From Streptomyces sp. NBC_01237 (lineage in GTDB: Bacteria > Actinomycetota > Actinomycetes > Streptomycetales > Streptomycetaceae), in the NCBI RefSeq assembly GCF_035917275.1, contig NZ_CP108508.1:5580001-5644000 (forward strand): a DNA stretch of 64,000 bases, read 5' to 3'. The notes below the pieces were generated by a model, which ran no database searches, was not told the origin of the DNA, and saw nothing but the letters and a program-made list of their open reading frames with translations. This document shows, piece after piece, positions 34,441-43,441 of this stretch (position 1 is the stretch's first letter; every line of letters starts with the position of its first letter). The translations under genes and the position numbers were made by a program.

Positions 34441-35106
34441 ATGCTGGGTGTCACCGATCTTCCGACCTATCTCGCCGGCCTGGTACTGATCATTCTGCTG
34501 CCGGGACCGAACTCGCTGTACGTGCTCTCCGTCGCCGCCCGGCGCGGGGTACGGACCGGCTATGTGGCCGCCGCCGGTGTCTGGACCGGGGACACGGTCC
34601 TGATGACGCTGTCCGCGCTGGGAGCCGCCTCGCTGCTCCAGACGACGCCCCTGCTGTTCGCGGTGGTCAAGTACGCGGGCGCGGGCTATCTGACGTGGCT
34701 GGCGATCGGGATGCTGCGGGCGGCCGTGTCCACCTGGCGTGAGCGGCACCGGCGGGTGGCCGAGCTGACGGACGAGGCCGGGGCGCCGGCGGCGGCCGTC
34801 GCGATGGAGCGGCCCTACCGGCGGGCGCTGGTGGTCAGCCTGTTCAACCCGAAGGCGATCCTGTTCCTGATCTCCTTCTTCGTGCAGTTCGTCGATCCCG
34901 GCTACGCCTACCCGGGGCTGTCCTTCCTCCTGCTCGGCACGCTGCTCCAGTTCGCCAGCTTCCTGTACCTCTCGATGCTCATATTCGGGGGCACCCGGCT
35001 GGCCTCCGCCTTCCGACGCCGTAAGCGGCTTTCGGCGGGGGCCACTTCGGCGGCGGGCGTGCTGTTCCTGGGATTCGCGGCGAAGCTCTCGCTCAGCGGC
35101 GTCTGA
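34441..35106 (+). CDS. LysE/LeuE-family amino-acid exporter
   Basis: 221 residues from ATG 34441. Five or six transmembrane helices carry the family signature LIILLPGPNSLYVLSVAARR near the N-terminus, and FNPKAILFLISFFVQFVDPG. LeuE-type members export leucine and related amino acids. It is separated from the mutase by the minisatellite. The substrate is unproven. Confidence 0.88.
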   Translation: MLGVTDLPTYLAGLVLIILLPGPNSLYVLSVAARRGVRTGYVAAAGVWTGDTVLMTLSALGAASLLQTTPLLFAVVKYAGAGYLTWLAIGMLRAAVSTWRERHRRVAELTDEAGAPAAAVAMERPYRRALVVSLFNPKAILFLISFFVQFVDPGYAYPGLSFLLLGTLLQFASFLYLSMLIFGGTRLASAFRRRKRLSAGATSAAGVLFLGFAAKLSLSGV

Positions 35107-35269
35107 CCGGCCGCGCCCGGCTCAGTGGTTCCGGACCCGGCCGGTCCCCGGAGCGCCGGCAGGATGTGGGTCACGGTCGCTTGTGCGCGGCCCGACTCCC
35201 GTAACCGACCGGCCGCCCGGAGAGTCCCGCGTCATCGTGTGGGTGGTCCATGGCCCCGACGGCAGTAAC

Positions 35270-36484
35270 TCAGCCGCGCTTGAGGCCAAGGGCCGTCCGT
35301 GAGAGGGCGTCCCGCAGCAGCGGCGTGAACCGCCGCTCCACGAAGCGGTGCAGCAGCCAGGCCAGGCCCAGCATCGCCGCCACCGTCAGGACGAACGTCG
35401 CCCACGCCGGAATCCCCAGCCCCCGGTGCAGCGCGCCGACCACCACCCAGCCGAGGTGTTCGTGCACCAGGTAGAAGGGGTACGTCAGTGCTCCCGCGAC
35501 CGTGAGCCACTGCCAGTCGAGGCGGTTCAGGGCTCCCAGCGCGATGGCCGCCACCGCCGCGAAGCCCGCCGTCACGATGAGGACGATCACCGTGGCCGAG
35601 CGGTAGGAGAAGGCGTCCTGGCTGTCCGGGTGCCACAGGTCCGCCACCGCGTAGTGCTGGCCCAGCAGCCAGCTCACCCCGACGATGCCCCAGGCCAGCG
35701 CGTCCCGGCGGTCCCGGTGGACGAGGTAGAGACCGATGCCGCCGATGAAGTACGGGGCGTACTCCGGCATCAGGAGCACATCGAGGAACGCTTCGCCCGA
35801 CGCCTTCGCCAGCGCCGCCGCCAGCGTCCACACGGCGCAGAACAGCACCACCCGCCGCCGGTTCGCCCCGGGCAGCACGACACACAGCGCGAACAGGGCG
35901 TAGAACCGCACCTCCGCCCAGAGCGTCCAGCACACCCCCAGCACCCGGTCCACGCCCAACGGCTGCTGGAGCAGCGTCATGTTGACCAGCGCGTCACTGG
36001 GCGACACCGCCTCGTACGCCACCCAGGGCAGCGCGAAGACCAGGGTCACCAGGGCGACGGCGACCCAGTACGCGGGCATCAGCCGGGAGACGCGTGAGGC
36101 GAAGAACGCGCTCAGCGAGCGCCCCCAGCCGCTCATGCAGATCACGAAACCGCTGATCACGAAGAAGATCTGCACTCCGAGGCACCCATAGGCGAACCAG
36201 GTGTGGGCGGACGGGAACTGCACGGCCGCGGAACTGCCCCACGCCTCGGTGATGTCACCGCCCCGGCCGCCGTAGTGGTAGCCCGCGACCATCAGCGCGG
36301 CGAGCAGCCGCAGCCCGTCCAGGGCCCGCATCCGGACCCTCGGCCGCGTGGGCGGGGACTCCCGCGGCAGGGCCCCGGACATCGCCTCCGGGGTGTCCGG
36401 CGGGGTGCCCGGGGGAGCGGGGAGGGGGAGCGTGGCGGCGCGGGGCGCCGTGCCCGCGTCCTGCGGTGTGATGGTCAAGGCCAC
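35270..36484 (-). CDS. acyltransferase family 3 membrane protein
   Basis: 404 residues from GTG 36484; the start is uncertain because no good ribosome-binding site is seen. After a Pro-rich N-terminus come RMRALDGLRLLAALMVAGYH and about ten transmembrane helices, typical of OafA/YrhL-like O-acyltransferases. The conserved His is in GYHYGG, with FFVISGFVICMSGWG following. These enzymes acetylate or acylate sugars of surface polymers. It is divergent from the nonulosonate cluster, so it might decorate that polymer, which is inference. Confidence 0.87.
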   Translation of the reverse strand: MALTITPQDAGTAPRAATLPLPAPPGTPPDTPEAMSGALPRESPPTRPRVRMRALDGLRLLAALMVAGYHYGGRGGDITEAWGSSAAVQFPSAHTWFAYGCLGVQIFFVISGFVICMSGWGRSLSAFFASRVSRLMPAYWVAVALVTLVFALPWVAYEAVSPSDALVNMTLLQQPLGVDRVLGVCWTLWAEVRFYALFALCVVLPGANRRRVVLFCAVWTLAAALAKASGEAFLDVLLMPEYAPYFIGGIGLYLVHRDRRDALAWGIVGVSWLLGQHYAVADLWHPDSQDAFSYRSATVIVLIVTAGFAAVAAIALGALNRLDWQWLTVAGALTYPFYLVHEHLGWVVVGALHRGLGIPAWATFVLTVAAMLGLAWLLHRFVERRFTPLLRDALSRTALGLKRG

Positions 36485-36740
36485 TCCATTTCAGCCGGTG
36501 CGCCGCGTCAGCGTAGGACCGGAAGAGGGGCCGAAACGCCCGGGAGGCGTGCAGTTTCCCGGGTCGACAGGGCGAGTTCATCCAAGCGCCGTCCAGGTTT
36601 CCTACGGTGACGCGAAACCACCACCCGCTCTGCGGACTCCCGCCCCCTCCGCCTCGCCGGAGACGGACACGAGGAGGCCCCGGACGCCGCTACGCACGCC
36701 CCGCCCCTTCCCCCCACGGGCATCAGACGCTTGGAGCGCC

Positions 36741-38339
36741 ATGACGAAAGCCCGCACCCGCTGGCCACGGCAACGTGACGCGGAGGTCCAGGCACCGCCC
36801 GAAGGCGGTGGCCCCGAGGCCGCCGACGTCACCCCCACCGACCTGGAGACCTGTCTGCGCGCCTGCGCCGCGCACAGCGGGAAGCTCGTCGCGGGCCTGG
36901 ACCGCCGTCGTACGGCACTCGCGGAAGCGCTGCGCCAACTCCTCGCCGCCCACGCCGCGTCGGCCCCGGCGGCCCCCGCGGCGGCCGGACTTCCGCTGCT
37001 GCGGCGGCCGGGCAAGGAGCCGGGCGCGGCCCTCGTCCTCGGCGACGACCTGCTGGATCCGCTGCTCGCCGCCGGGAACAAGGCGCTGGACTGTGACTAC
37101 GAGGACGAGCGGAAGCTCGCCCTCCTTATCGCGGACACCGTGCTCACCCAGCGCAAGCGCTCCCGGGCCGGATGGCGGCTGCGGGCCCGCATCCTGGAGG
37201 TGATGGGCCAGGAGAGCGCCGCCGTCGCCGCGTACGAGCGCTACCTCGCGTTCACCGAGGACGACGGGTTCGGTGTGGCCGCCAAGGTCGCCGGGCTGCG
37301 GGAGGGGGCCCGGCTCCGGGGCGAGCTGCTGCACCGGCTGGCCCGCAGCTGCCCCGAGGCCCAGGAGTTCGCCGCCCGGCCCGTCACCGAGTCCTGGGCC
37401 GCGGGCCTGGACCTGCGGGCGCGCGGCGACCGGTCCGGGGCCAGGGCCCGGCTGATCGGCGCACTGCTGGCCCAGAGCCGCGAAGGCACTCCGGTCACCG
37501 AGGTCCAGGAGACGGTGTCCCAGTACCTCGGCCTCGCCCGGGAGGCCGCCGGAATCCCGGGCGGCGGCGGCAGCGGTACGTACGACGGAACCGGCCCCCG
37601 CGATCGCTCGCGGCACTCCAGACCCGGTGGACCCGGTGGGACAGCCGAGCTCACCGAACTCGCCGCGCTCACCGCGCTCTACGCCGAGCAGCGCCGACTC
37701 CGTATGCGCGGCCCGGTCGACGACCCCACCTTCGGCGGTGTCCGGTGGCTGACCCTCGGCGAGTTCCGCAACCGCATCGCGGGGAAGTCGATCTGTCTGA
37801 TCGCCAACTCGCAGCGCGTCGGCTCCAGTTCGCTCGGCGCGGAGATCGACGCCTACGACCTGGTCGTGCGCTTCAACTCGTACCGGATCGACCCGGTGGC
37901 GACCGGCGGCCGCACCGACATCCATGTCAGCATCCACAAGCACGGCTTCAACTGGGACCGGCGCGTGGACACCCGGCTGATCTTCGGCGGTGTCTCCGGC
38001 GACTGGAAGCACTCGCTGCGCAACCGGCTGGTGCCGGGCGCGCAGACGTACCTGGGCGACGAGTCGCTGCGCTGGCCGATGCGCGACATCGGGCACGTCG
38101 GCAAGGAGGAGTGGCCCGCGATACCCACCACCGGGTTCAACATGCTGTGGCTGCTGGACTTCCTGGACGTCAGCCCGCGCATCGACCTGATCGGCTTCGA
38201 CTTCTACGAGAGCGGCGCCTACCGGCTGCCCGAGGCCATGCGGATGCCCATCACGTCCGTGCACGAGTACACCAGCGAAAAGGCGTGGGTCATGGAACGC
38301 GCCCAGAGCGTCACCGATACGAGGATACGACTGCGATGA
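36741..38339 (+). CDS. GT29-like sialyltransferase with long N-terminal domain
   Basis: 532 residues from ATG 36741 with ggag upstream. Residues 1-290 are helical, partly TPR-like, and unrecognised. Residues 350-530 match the sialylmotifs of glycosyltransferase family 29: L-motif ICLIANSQRVGSSSLG and EIDAYDLVVRFNS, S-motif TTGFNMLWLLDFLD with IDLIGFDFYESG, and a VS-type HX4E in SVHEYTSEKAW. GT29 enzymes use CMP-sialic acid or CMP-Kdn and are best known from animals and plants. It overlaps the next gene by ATGA. With NeuA and NeuB homologues nearby, a CMP-nonulosonate donor is likely. Confidence 0.8.
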   Translation: MTKARTRWPRQRDAEVQAPPEGGGPEAADVTPTDLETCLRACAAHSGKLVAGLDRRRTALAEALRQLLAAHAASAPAAPAAAGLPLLRRPGKEPGAALVLGDDLLDPLLAAGNKALDCDYEDERKLALLIADTVLTQRKRSRAGWRLRARILEVMGQESAAVAAYERYLAFTEDDGFGVAAKVAGLREGARLRGELLHRLARSCPEAQEFAARPVTESWAAGLDLRARGDRSGARARLIGALLAQSREGTPVTEVQETVSQYLGLAREAAGIPGGGGSGTYDGTGPRDRSRHSRPGGPGGTAELTELAALTALYAEQRRLRMRGPVDDPTFGGVRWLTLGEFRNRIAGKSICLIANSQRVGSSSLGAEIDAYDLVVRFNSYRIDPVATGGRTDIHVSIHKHGFNWDRRVDTRLIFGGVSGDWKHSLRNRLVPGAQTYLGDESLRWPMRDIGHVGKEEWPAIPTTGFNMLWLLDFLDVSPRIDLIGFDFYESGAYRLPEAMRMPITSVHEYTSEKAWVMERAQSVTDTRIRLR

Positions 38340-40702
38340 CGACTCCCACCTCCGTGAGCTCCGGCTCCCCGCGTTCCGCGTCCCTGAGTTCCGCGCCCGT
38401 GAGCTCCCCCGCCTCCGCGAACGCGCTCACCGGCAAGCGCCGCGTCGCGTTCGCGAGCTTCGTGGACGAGAACTACCTGCCCGGCTTCCTCACCCTGCTG
38501 CGCAGCCTCGCCCTCTCCAACCCGCAGGTCTGCGAGGACTTCCTCGTCCTGCACGACGGGCTGCGCCCCGACTCGGTCGCGAGGATCCGCGCCCTGCACC
38601 CGCGCGTCGACTTCCGGCGCGTGGACGCCGAGCACTACGACAGCTACGCCAAGGGCGACCAGGACAACTACCTCGTCCGCAAGGCGTACTTCATCCTCGA
38701 TGTGTTCCGTGTGCGCGACTACGACACCGTGATCACCCTGGACACCGACATGGTGGTCCTCGGCGACCTGGGCGAACTGCTCCAGCTGCGCGACGGCCTC
38801 GCCGCCGTCCCGCAGTTCTTCTACGGGCAGCACAAGCTCAACAGCGGGCTGCTGGTCATCCAGCGCGAGTATCTGAGCGACACGTTCTGCGCCGAACTGG
38901 ACGAGGTCGGCCGGGCGGGCACGTACGAGCTGGACAAGCACGACCAGGGCATCCTCAACGCCGTACTGGACGGCGGCTTCGTCCACCTGGACGCCCGCTA
39001 CAACTTCGTCAAGCGGCGGCTCTCGGGCGACCTCCCGGTCCCCGAGGACACCGCGATCCTGCACTTCACCGGGCGCCACAAGCCCTGGCAGGGCGGTGAG
39101 GCGGGGTACGGCGCGGCCGAGGCCCGCTGGCACGAGTACGAGCTGTCCGACGCCGACTTCCACGCCGCGTACCTCAACACGAACGGGCCCAAGCACCACG
39201 ACCTGCTGGTCCACTACGGCACCCCGCACGTCCTGCGCACCGCCGACGTGGAGAGCGCCCGCAAGGTCGCCGCGGCCCGGATCGGCGCGGGCGAGTACCA
39301 GGAGGCCGTGGACCTGCTGGGCCGGGTCCGTATCCCGGTCGACGAGGCATGGCCGCACGAGGTGCTCGGCCACGCCCTGATGAGCGTGTCCCGCTACGAG
39401 GAGGCCCGCGCCCAGCTGCTGCTGGCCACCGCGGCACCGAACCGGGCCGCGACCGCGTTCGGCCGGCTCGCCCAGATCGCCTGGATCCACGGCGACGACA
39501 CCGAGGCCGCGGCATACGCCCGGCAGGGCCTCGGCGTGGACCCGACGCACCGGGCGAACCGGCTGATGCACCTGCGCACCACCGACTCCGCCCCGCCGGC
39601 CGAGGGTCCCGCCTCCGGCCAACTGGCCCATGTCGCCTTCTACATGGAGCGCCAGGGCAACGCGGGCGACAAGCTGCTGCCCGAGAGCGTACGGCTGGCC
39701 TTCGGCCGGGACACCGGGCCCGACCGCTGGCACTCCGTCCACGCCCACCGGCTCTTCGACGAGGCGGCCCTGGAGCGGGTCAACGACCGCCGCGGTCTGG
39801 TCATCGGCGGCGGCGGACTCTTCATCCCGGACACCGCGCCGAACGGCAACAGCGGCTGGCAGTGGAACGTGCCCGACGAGCTGCTGGAGCGGATCGACGT
39901 ACCCGTCGTGGTGTACGCGGTCGGCTTCAACGCCTTCGACGGACAGGCGTACGGGCACGGCCGCGACCGTTTCCTGTCCAGCCTGCGCAAGCTGGTGGAG
40001 CGCTCCGCGTTCTTCGGGCTGCGCAACCACGGCTCCATCGAGAAGGTCCGCGACCTCCTGCCGCCCGAGCTGCACCACAAGGTCCGCTTCCAGCCCTGCC
40101 CGACCACGGTCACCCGACAGCTGGTCGACGGCTGGCGGGACCCCGCCGCCCGCGAGGACACCATCCTGGTCAACGCCGCGTACGACCGCGCCGGGCTCCG
40201 CTTCGGCCACGACTACGGGCACTTCCTCGCCGAGATGGCCACCGCCGTCACCGCGCTGGGCGAGCTGGCCGAGGTGAAGTGCGTCGCGCACTCGCTGGAC
40301 GACGAGCGGATCGCGTTCGACCTGCGGCGCGAGCACGGCATCTCGCTGCCGGTCATCCCGATGTACGACTTCGGGAACGACGCGATCCGGGACACCTACG
40401 CCCGGACGAAGCTGGTCATCGGGATGCGCGGACACGCGGGCATGATCCCGTTCGGCTGCGGGACGCCGGTCATCAGCCTGATCTCGCACCCCAAGATGGC
40501 GTACTTCCTGTCCGACATCGAGCGGCCCGAGTGGGGCATCTCGGTCCACGACCGGCACCTCGGCGCCCGCCTCACCGAACGGGCGGCCGGACTGCTGGCC
40601 GATCACGCGGCGACGGTGGCCGATGTGCACGGCCGCCAGCAGGAACTGTGGAAGGTCACCGAGGCGAACGCGGCGGACCTGCGCGTGATCCTGGGGCGCT
40701 AG
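38336..40702 (+). CDS. GT8 glycosyltransferase fused to polysaccharide pyruvyl transferase
   Basis: 788 residues. Residues 35-290 are a GT8 domain: TVITLDTDMVVLGDLGEL with the DxD, QHKLNSGLLVIQREYL, DKHDQGILNAV and ILHFTGRHKPWQ. Residues 300-430 are TPR-like. Residues 440-780 are a pyruvyl transferase domain: MERQGNAGDKLLPESVRLAF, GLVIGGGGLFIPD and VIGMRGHAGMIPFGCGTPVI. One polypeptide could add a hexose and then ketalise it with pyruvate from PEP, giving the wall polymer negative charge. A separate sensor role of the TPR part is possible. Confidence 0.87.
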   Translation: MTTPTSVSSGSPRSASLSSAPVSSPASANALTGKRRVAFASFVDENYLPGFLTLLRSLALSNPQVCEDFLVLHDGLRPDSVARIRALHPRVDFRRVDAEHYDSYAKGDQDNYLVRKAYFILDVFRVRDYDTVITLDTDMVVLGDLGELLQLRDGLAAVPQFFYGQHKLNSGLLVIQREYLSDTFCAELDEVGRAGTYELDKHDQGILNAVLDGGFVHLDARYNFVKRRLSGDLPVPEDTAILHFTGRHKPWQGGEAGYGAAEARWHEYELSDADFHAAYLNTNGPKHHDLLVHYGTPHVLRTADVESARKVAAARIGAGEYQEAVDLLGRVRIPVDEAWPHEVLGHALMSVSRYEEARAQLLLATAAPNRAATAFGRLAQIAWIHGDDTEAAAYARQGLGVDPTHRANRLMHLRTTDSAPPAEGPASGQLAHVAFYMERQGNAGDKLLPESVRLAFGRDTGPDRWHSVHAHRLFDEAALERVNDRRGLVIGGGGLFIPDTAPNGNSGWQWNVPDELLERIDVPVVVYAVGFNAFDGQAYGHGRDRFLSSLRKLVERSAFFGLRNHGSIEKVRDLLPPELHHKVRFQPCPTTVTRQLVDGWRDPAAREDTILVNAAYDRAGLRFGHDYGHFLAEMATAVTALGELAEVKCVAHSLDDERIAFDLRREHGISLPVIPMYDFGNDAIRDTYARTKLVIGMRGHAGMIPFGCGTPVISLISHPKMAYFLSDIERPEWGISVHDRHLGARLTERAAGLLADHAATVADVHGRQQELWKVTEANAADLRVILGR

Positions 40703-40728
40703 CGCCCCGGAGCACGAAGCCGCCGTAC

Positions 40729-40832
40729 GACGAACCGGTGGCGACGAACGGCGCGACGAACCGGTTGCGTCGAACGGTACGGCGAACCGGTGGCGACGAG
40801 CGGCGCGAGGGACGGTTGCGACGAGCGGTACG
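40729..40832. repeat. minisatellite, four copies of a 26-bp unit
   Basis: Copies of gacgaaccggtggcgacgaa plus a variable end are separated only by substitutions and one-base indels. The array lies between the stop of the fusion glycosyltransferase gene and the terminator. Confidence 0.8.
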
Positions 40833-40833
40833 A

Positions 40834-40880
40834 CGAACGGTGGGGCGGGCCCGGACGACCGGACCCGCCCCACCGTTCGT
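40834..40880. terminator. bidirectional terminator between convergent transferase genes
   Basis: A 17-bp perfect stem (acgaacggtggggcggg / cccgccccaccgttcgt) is extended by 2 bp after one mismatch, with a 7-base loop. It lies 20 bp from the stop of the minus-strand gene. Confidence 0.88.
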
Positions 40881-40900
40881 GGCCCTCACCGCGACCGTGA

Positions 40901-42274
40901 CTACCGGCGCACCGCCCGCCGCAGCGACCGCGCCCGCTTCGCCACCCTGCGTACCGTCGCGTTGCGCGGCAGGAAGGCGAACTGGGACGGCACCGCCCCC
41001 GGCAGCGCCAGCGACGTGAGACGGCGCCGCTTGAAGTACCGCCAGGTCGACGGCGTCAGCCGCGCCGCGAGATACCGCTCCGCGTCCGGCCGCAGCCCCG
41101 GATAGATCTTCGGCTGCATGGCGAACCCGACCGCGGCGACCAGCGCGGACACCTCCGTCTCGGCGCCGTCCGAAGGCCGCTGCTCCAGCACCGCCGCCCG
41201 GTCACCGAGCTCGGGCAGCAGCACGTCCACCAGGGTGACCGGCATCCGGTTGCTGTTCTCGTACGGGGAGAGCCGGTCCAGCAGCACTTCCGTACCGACC
41301 CGGGCGACCGGCAGCCCGTAGAACACGGACGCGGTGAGCAGCGCCGTCGAGAAGCAGCCGACGACCAGTGCGGGCCGCATCCGTTCGTAGAGGACCTCCG
41401 CGAGAACGGGCGCGGTGAGTATCCCGGCGTCCAGCACGGTCAGTTCGGCACCCAGCCGCTCCGCCTCCGCCTCCATCGCCTTCGACCAGTGGGCCGGGGC
41501 CGTCGGATGCGGCTTGAACACCAGGCGGGTGTGGCCGAGCGCCACCGCGCCCCGCATCATCCGCAGATGCAGGTTCTCCTCCTCGGCGGCGGAGATCAGC
41601 CCCAGCGCGGAGAGGTACTGGCCGAGCAGCAGCGCGGGCGCCTCGACGGACGGCAGACCGGCCGGTACGCCGGCCAGCTCGCCCAGCACCTTGCGGAAGC
41701 TCTCGGTCCGCACGATCTGCGGCAGCACCCCGAACTCGGTGAGCAGCAACGGCTTCAGACCCGGCACCAGATCCAGGTGCAGCAGTCGCCGTACCCGCGT
41801 CCCGACCAGCGGATCTATCTTGTTGCGGGTGGGTCCGTAGCTCATCAGCCCGTCGGCGTACACATCGATCGGCACCCCGGTGAAGATCTGGGCGATCGCC
41901 ATGGCGGGGTTGACCTGGATCGACTCGACCGTCAGCTCGACGGCGTCGTCGCCGAGCCCCCAGACCAGCCGCAGATGCCGTTCCCACAGGGGTACGTCGT
42001 CGGGGCGCGGGGACCAATGGCCCGGGTGGAACGGGGCGATCGTCTCGTTCCACGACACCACGTCGTCGAAGCGGCCGCGCAGCAGCTCGAAGCCCGGCAT
42101 CGCGTCGAGGGCCGGGGTGGTCTCCGGGATCGCGGCGTTGTTGCAGACGAGCAGGATGCGGCGGTCGGCCGGACCGAAGCAGTCGGTGTCCAGCGCGGCG
42201 GCGAGCGTGGCCGCGCCGTACAGGGTGGAGGCGGCGAAGATCTGCGTCGTGCGGCGCGTCGAGGGGAAGCTCAT
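40901..42274 (-). CDS. polysialyltransferase-family glycosyltransferase
   Basis: 457 residues from ATG 42274, overlapping the GT2 stop (ATGA). It resembles the alpha-2,8-polysialyltransferase family (POLYST): FAASTLYGAATLAAALD at the N-terminus, DVYADGLMSYGPTRNKID, TRLVFKPHPTAPAHWSKAME with the HP motif, and VVGCFSTALLTASVFYGLPV with the Ser-Thr of the CMP site. It would elongate a nonulosonic-acid chain from CMP-donor. The second gene of a two-gene minus-strand operon within the cluster. Confidence 0.82.
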   Translation of the reverse strand: MSFPSTRRTTQIFAASTLYGAATLAAALDTDCFGPADRRILLVCNNAAIPETTPALDAMPGFELLRGRFDDVVSWNETIAPFHPGHWSPRPDDVPLWERHLRLVWGLGDDAVELTVESIQVNPAMAIAQIFTGVPIDVYADGLMSYGPTRNKIDPLVGTRVRRLLHLDLVPGLKPLLLTEFGVLPQIVRTESFRKVLGELAGVPAGLPSVEAPALLLGQYLSALGLISAAEEENLHLRMMRGAVALGHTRLVFKPHPTAPAHWSKAMEAEAERLGAELTVLDAGILTAPVLAEVLYERMRPALVVGCFSTALLTASVFYGLPVARVGTEVLLDRLSPYENSNRMPVTLVDVLLPELGDRAAVLEQRPSDGAETEVSALVAAVGFAMQPKIYPGLRPDAERYLAARLTPSTWRYFKRRRLTSLALPGAVPSQFAFLPRNATVRRVAKRARSLRRAVRR

Positions 42275-43260
42275 GCTGCCGTCGCCTCCTTCGCGGCGGC
42301 GGGCCGCCGCCGCAGCCGGCGCAGCAGGGTCGCGCGCTGGACGTCCATGGAGTCGAGCGCTTCGTCCAGCACCGGCTGCGGCATGCGCTTGAGCGCCGCC
42401 GAGCTGAGCGATTTCAGGGTGCGTGCCACGGACGGTTCGAACCTCTCGATCGAGGCCATGTGATGGGAAATGATCGCGCAGTACGTACGTACCGCTTTCG
42501 GCAGCAGCAGATTCGCGTCGCGGTCCTCTGCCGTTTCCCGGACGACCTGGTCGAATGAGCGAATGAAATCGAGCTGACGCACATCGCCGATCTGGGTCAG
42601 TGAGGAAGCCACTCCGCGCCGGTAGAAAATTCCCAGCATTCCGAGCACCGCGAAGGAATCCGCGCTGCGGTGCAGCCGCCAGATCCACGGCCGGTCCTCG
42701 GCGGTGCGCAGCCCGTCCGTGAAGTGCAGCAGTCCGCGGTCCAGCAGCCTGCGGTGGTAGAGCCCCGCCCAGGCGTACGGATAGTCCACCGAGGTGGACC
42801 GGTCGGCGGGCAGGATCGCCTCGCGCGGGTCCGTCACGCTGTCGCGCCTGCCGTGCGGGACGCGGTGCACCGTACGGCTCGCGCCCTCCACCTGGACATG
42901 GTCGGTGCGGACGAAGTCGCACCCCAACGCCTCGGTGCGGGCGAGCAGTTCGGTGTAGAAACCGGGGGCCAGCCAGTCGTCCCCGTCCAGGAAGGCGAGG
43001 TACTGGCCGCGCGCCGCGTCCAGCCCGGTGTTGCGGGCGGTGGCCAGCCCCCCGTTCCGTTCGTGTCTGAGCACGACCACCCCCGGGATGTCGTCCTGGG
43101 AACGGCGCAGGATGTCCGCCGTCCCGTCGGTCGAGCAGTCGTCGACAAGGATGAACTCGAAGTCCTCGCGGGCATTGGCCCGTAGGCTTCTGAGGGTTTC
43201 GGGCGCGTATGTCTGCACGTTGAAGAACGGCACGATGACGGAGAGCTTAACCACCCGCAT
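42271..43260 (-). CDS. family 2 glycosyltransferase
   Basis: 329 residues from ATG 43260. The GT-A fold has KLSVIVPFFNVQTYAPETL, FEFILVDDCSTDGTADILR, RNGGLATARNTGLDAARGQY and LAFLDGDDWLAPGFY with the DxD. A helical C-terminus follows (MPQPVLDEALDSMDVQRATL). It uses a nucleotide sugar to add a hexose to the polymer or its linker. Coupled to the polysialyltransferase gene, and divergent from the DUF6716 gene across 181 bp. Confidence 0.9.
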   Translation of the reverse strand: MRVVKLSVIVPFFNVQTYAPETLRSLRANAREDFEFILVDDCSTDGTADILRRSQDDIPGVVVLRHERNGGLATARNTGLDAARGQYLAFLDGDDWLAPGFYTELLARTEALGCDFVRTDHVQVEGASRTVHRVPHGRRDSVTDPREAILPADRSTSVDYPYAWAGLYHRRLLDRGLLHFTDGLRTAEDRPWIWRLHRSADSFAVLGMLGIFYRRGVASSLTQIGDVRQLDFIRSFDQVVRETAEDRDANLLLPKAVRTYCAIISHHMASIERFEPSVARTLKSLSSAALKRMPQPVLDEALDSMDVQRATLLRRLRRRPAAAKEATAA

Positions 43261-43441
43261 CACGCTAGGGCGAGCCCCGGCATTTGCCTTGTCCCCACGG
43301 GGGACGGTCGGTGAACGGCGAATGTCGGAATGATGAACCAGGCCGATTCCGGGGCCGATTCGCCAATCGTCGGCGGGCTGTTAACCATTTGTTGCCGCTC
43401 CGTTGGGCCGCCCATCCGAATGCCTTCCTAACTTCTACGAC

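Noticed and set aside
37172..38335. In-frame upstream extension of the GT8-pyruvyl transferase gene
   Set aside because: It overlaps the GT29-like gene completely and has Arg-rich shadow composition; ATG 38336 with ATGA coupling is the natural start.
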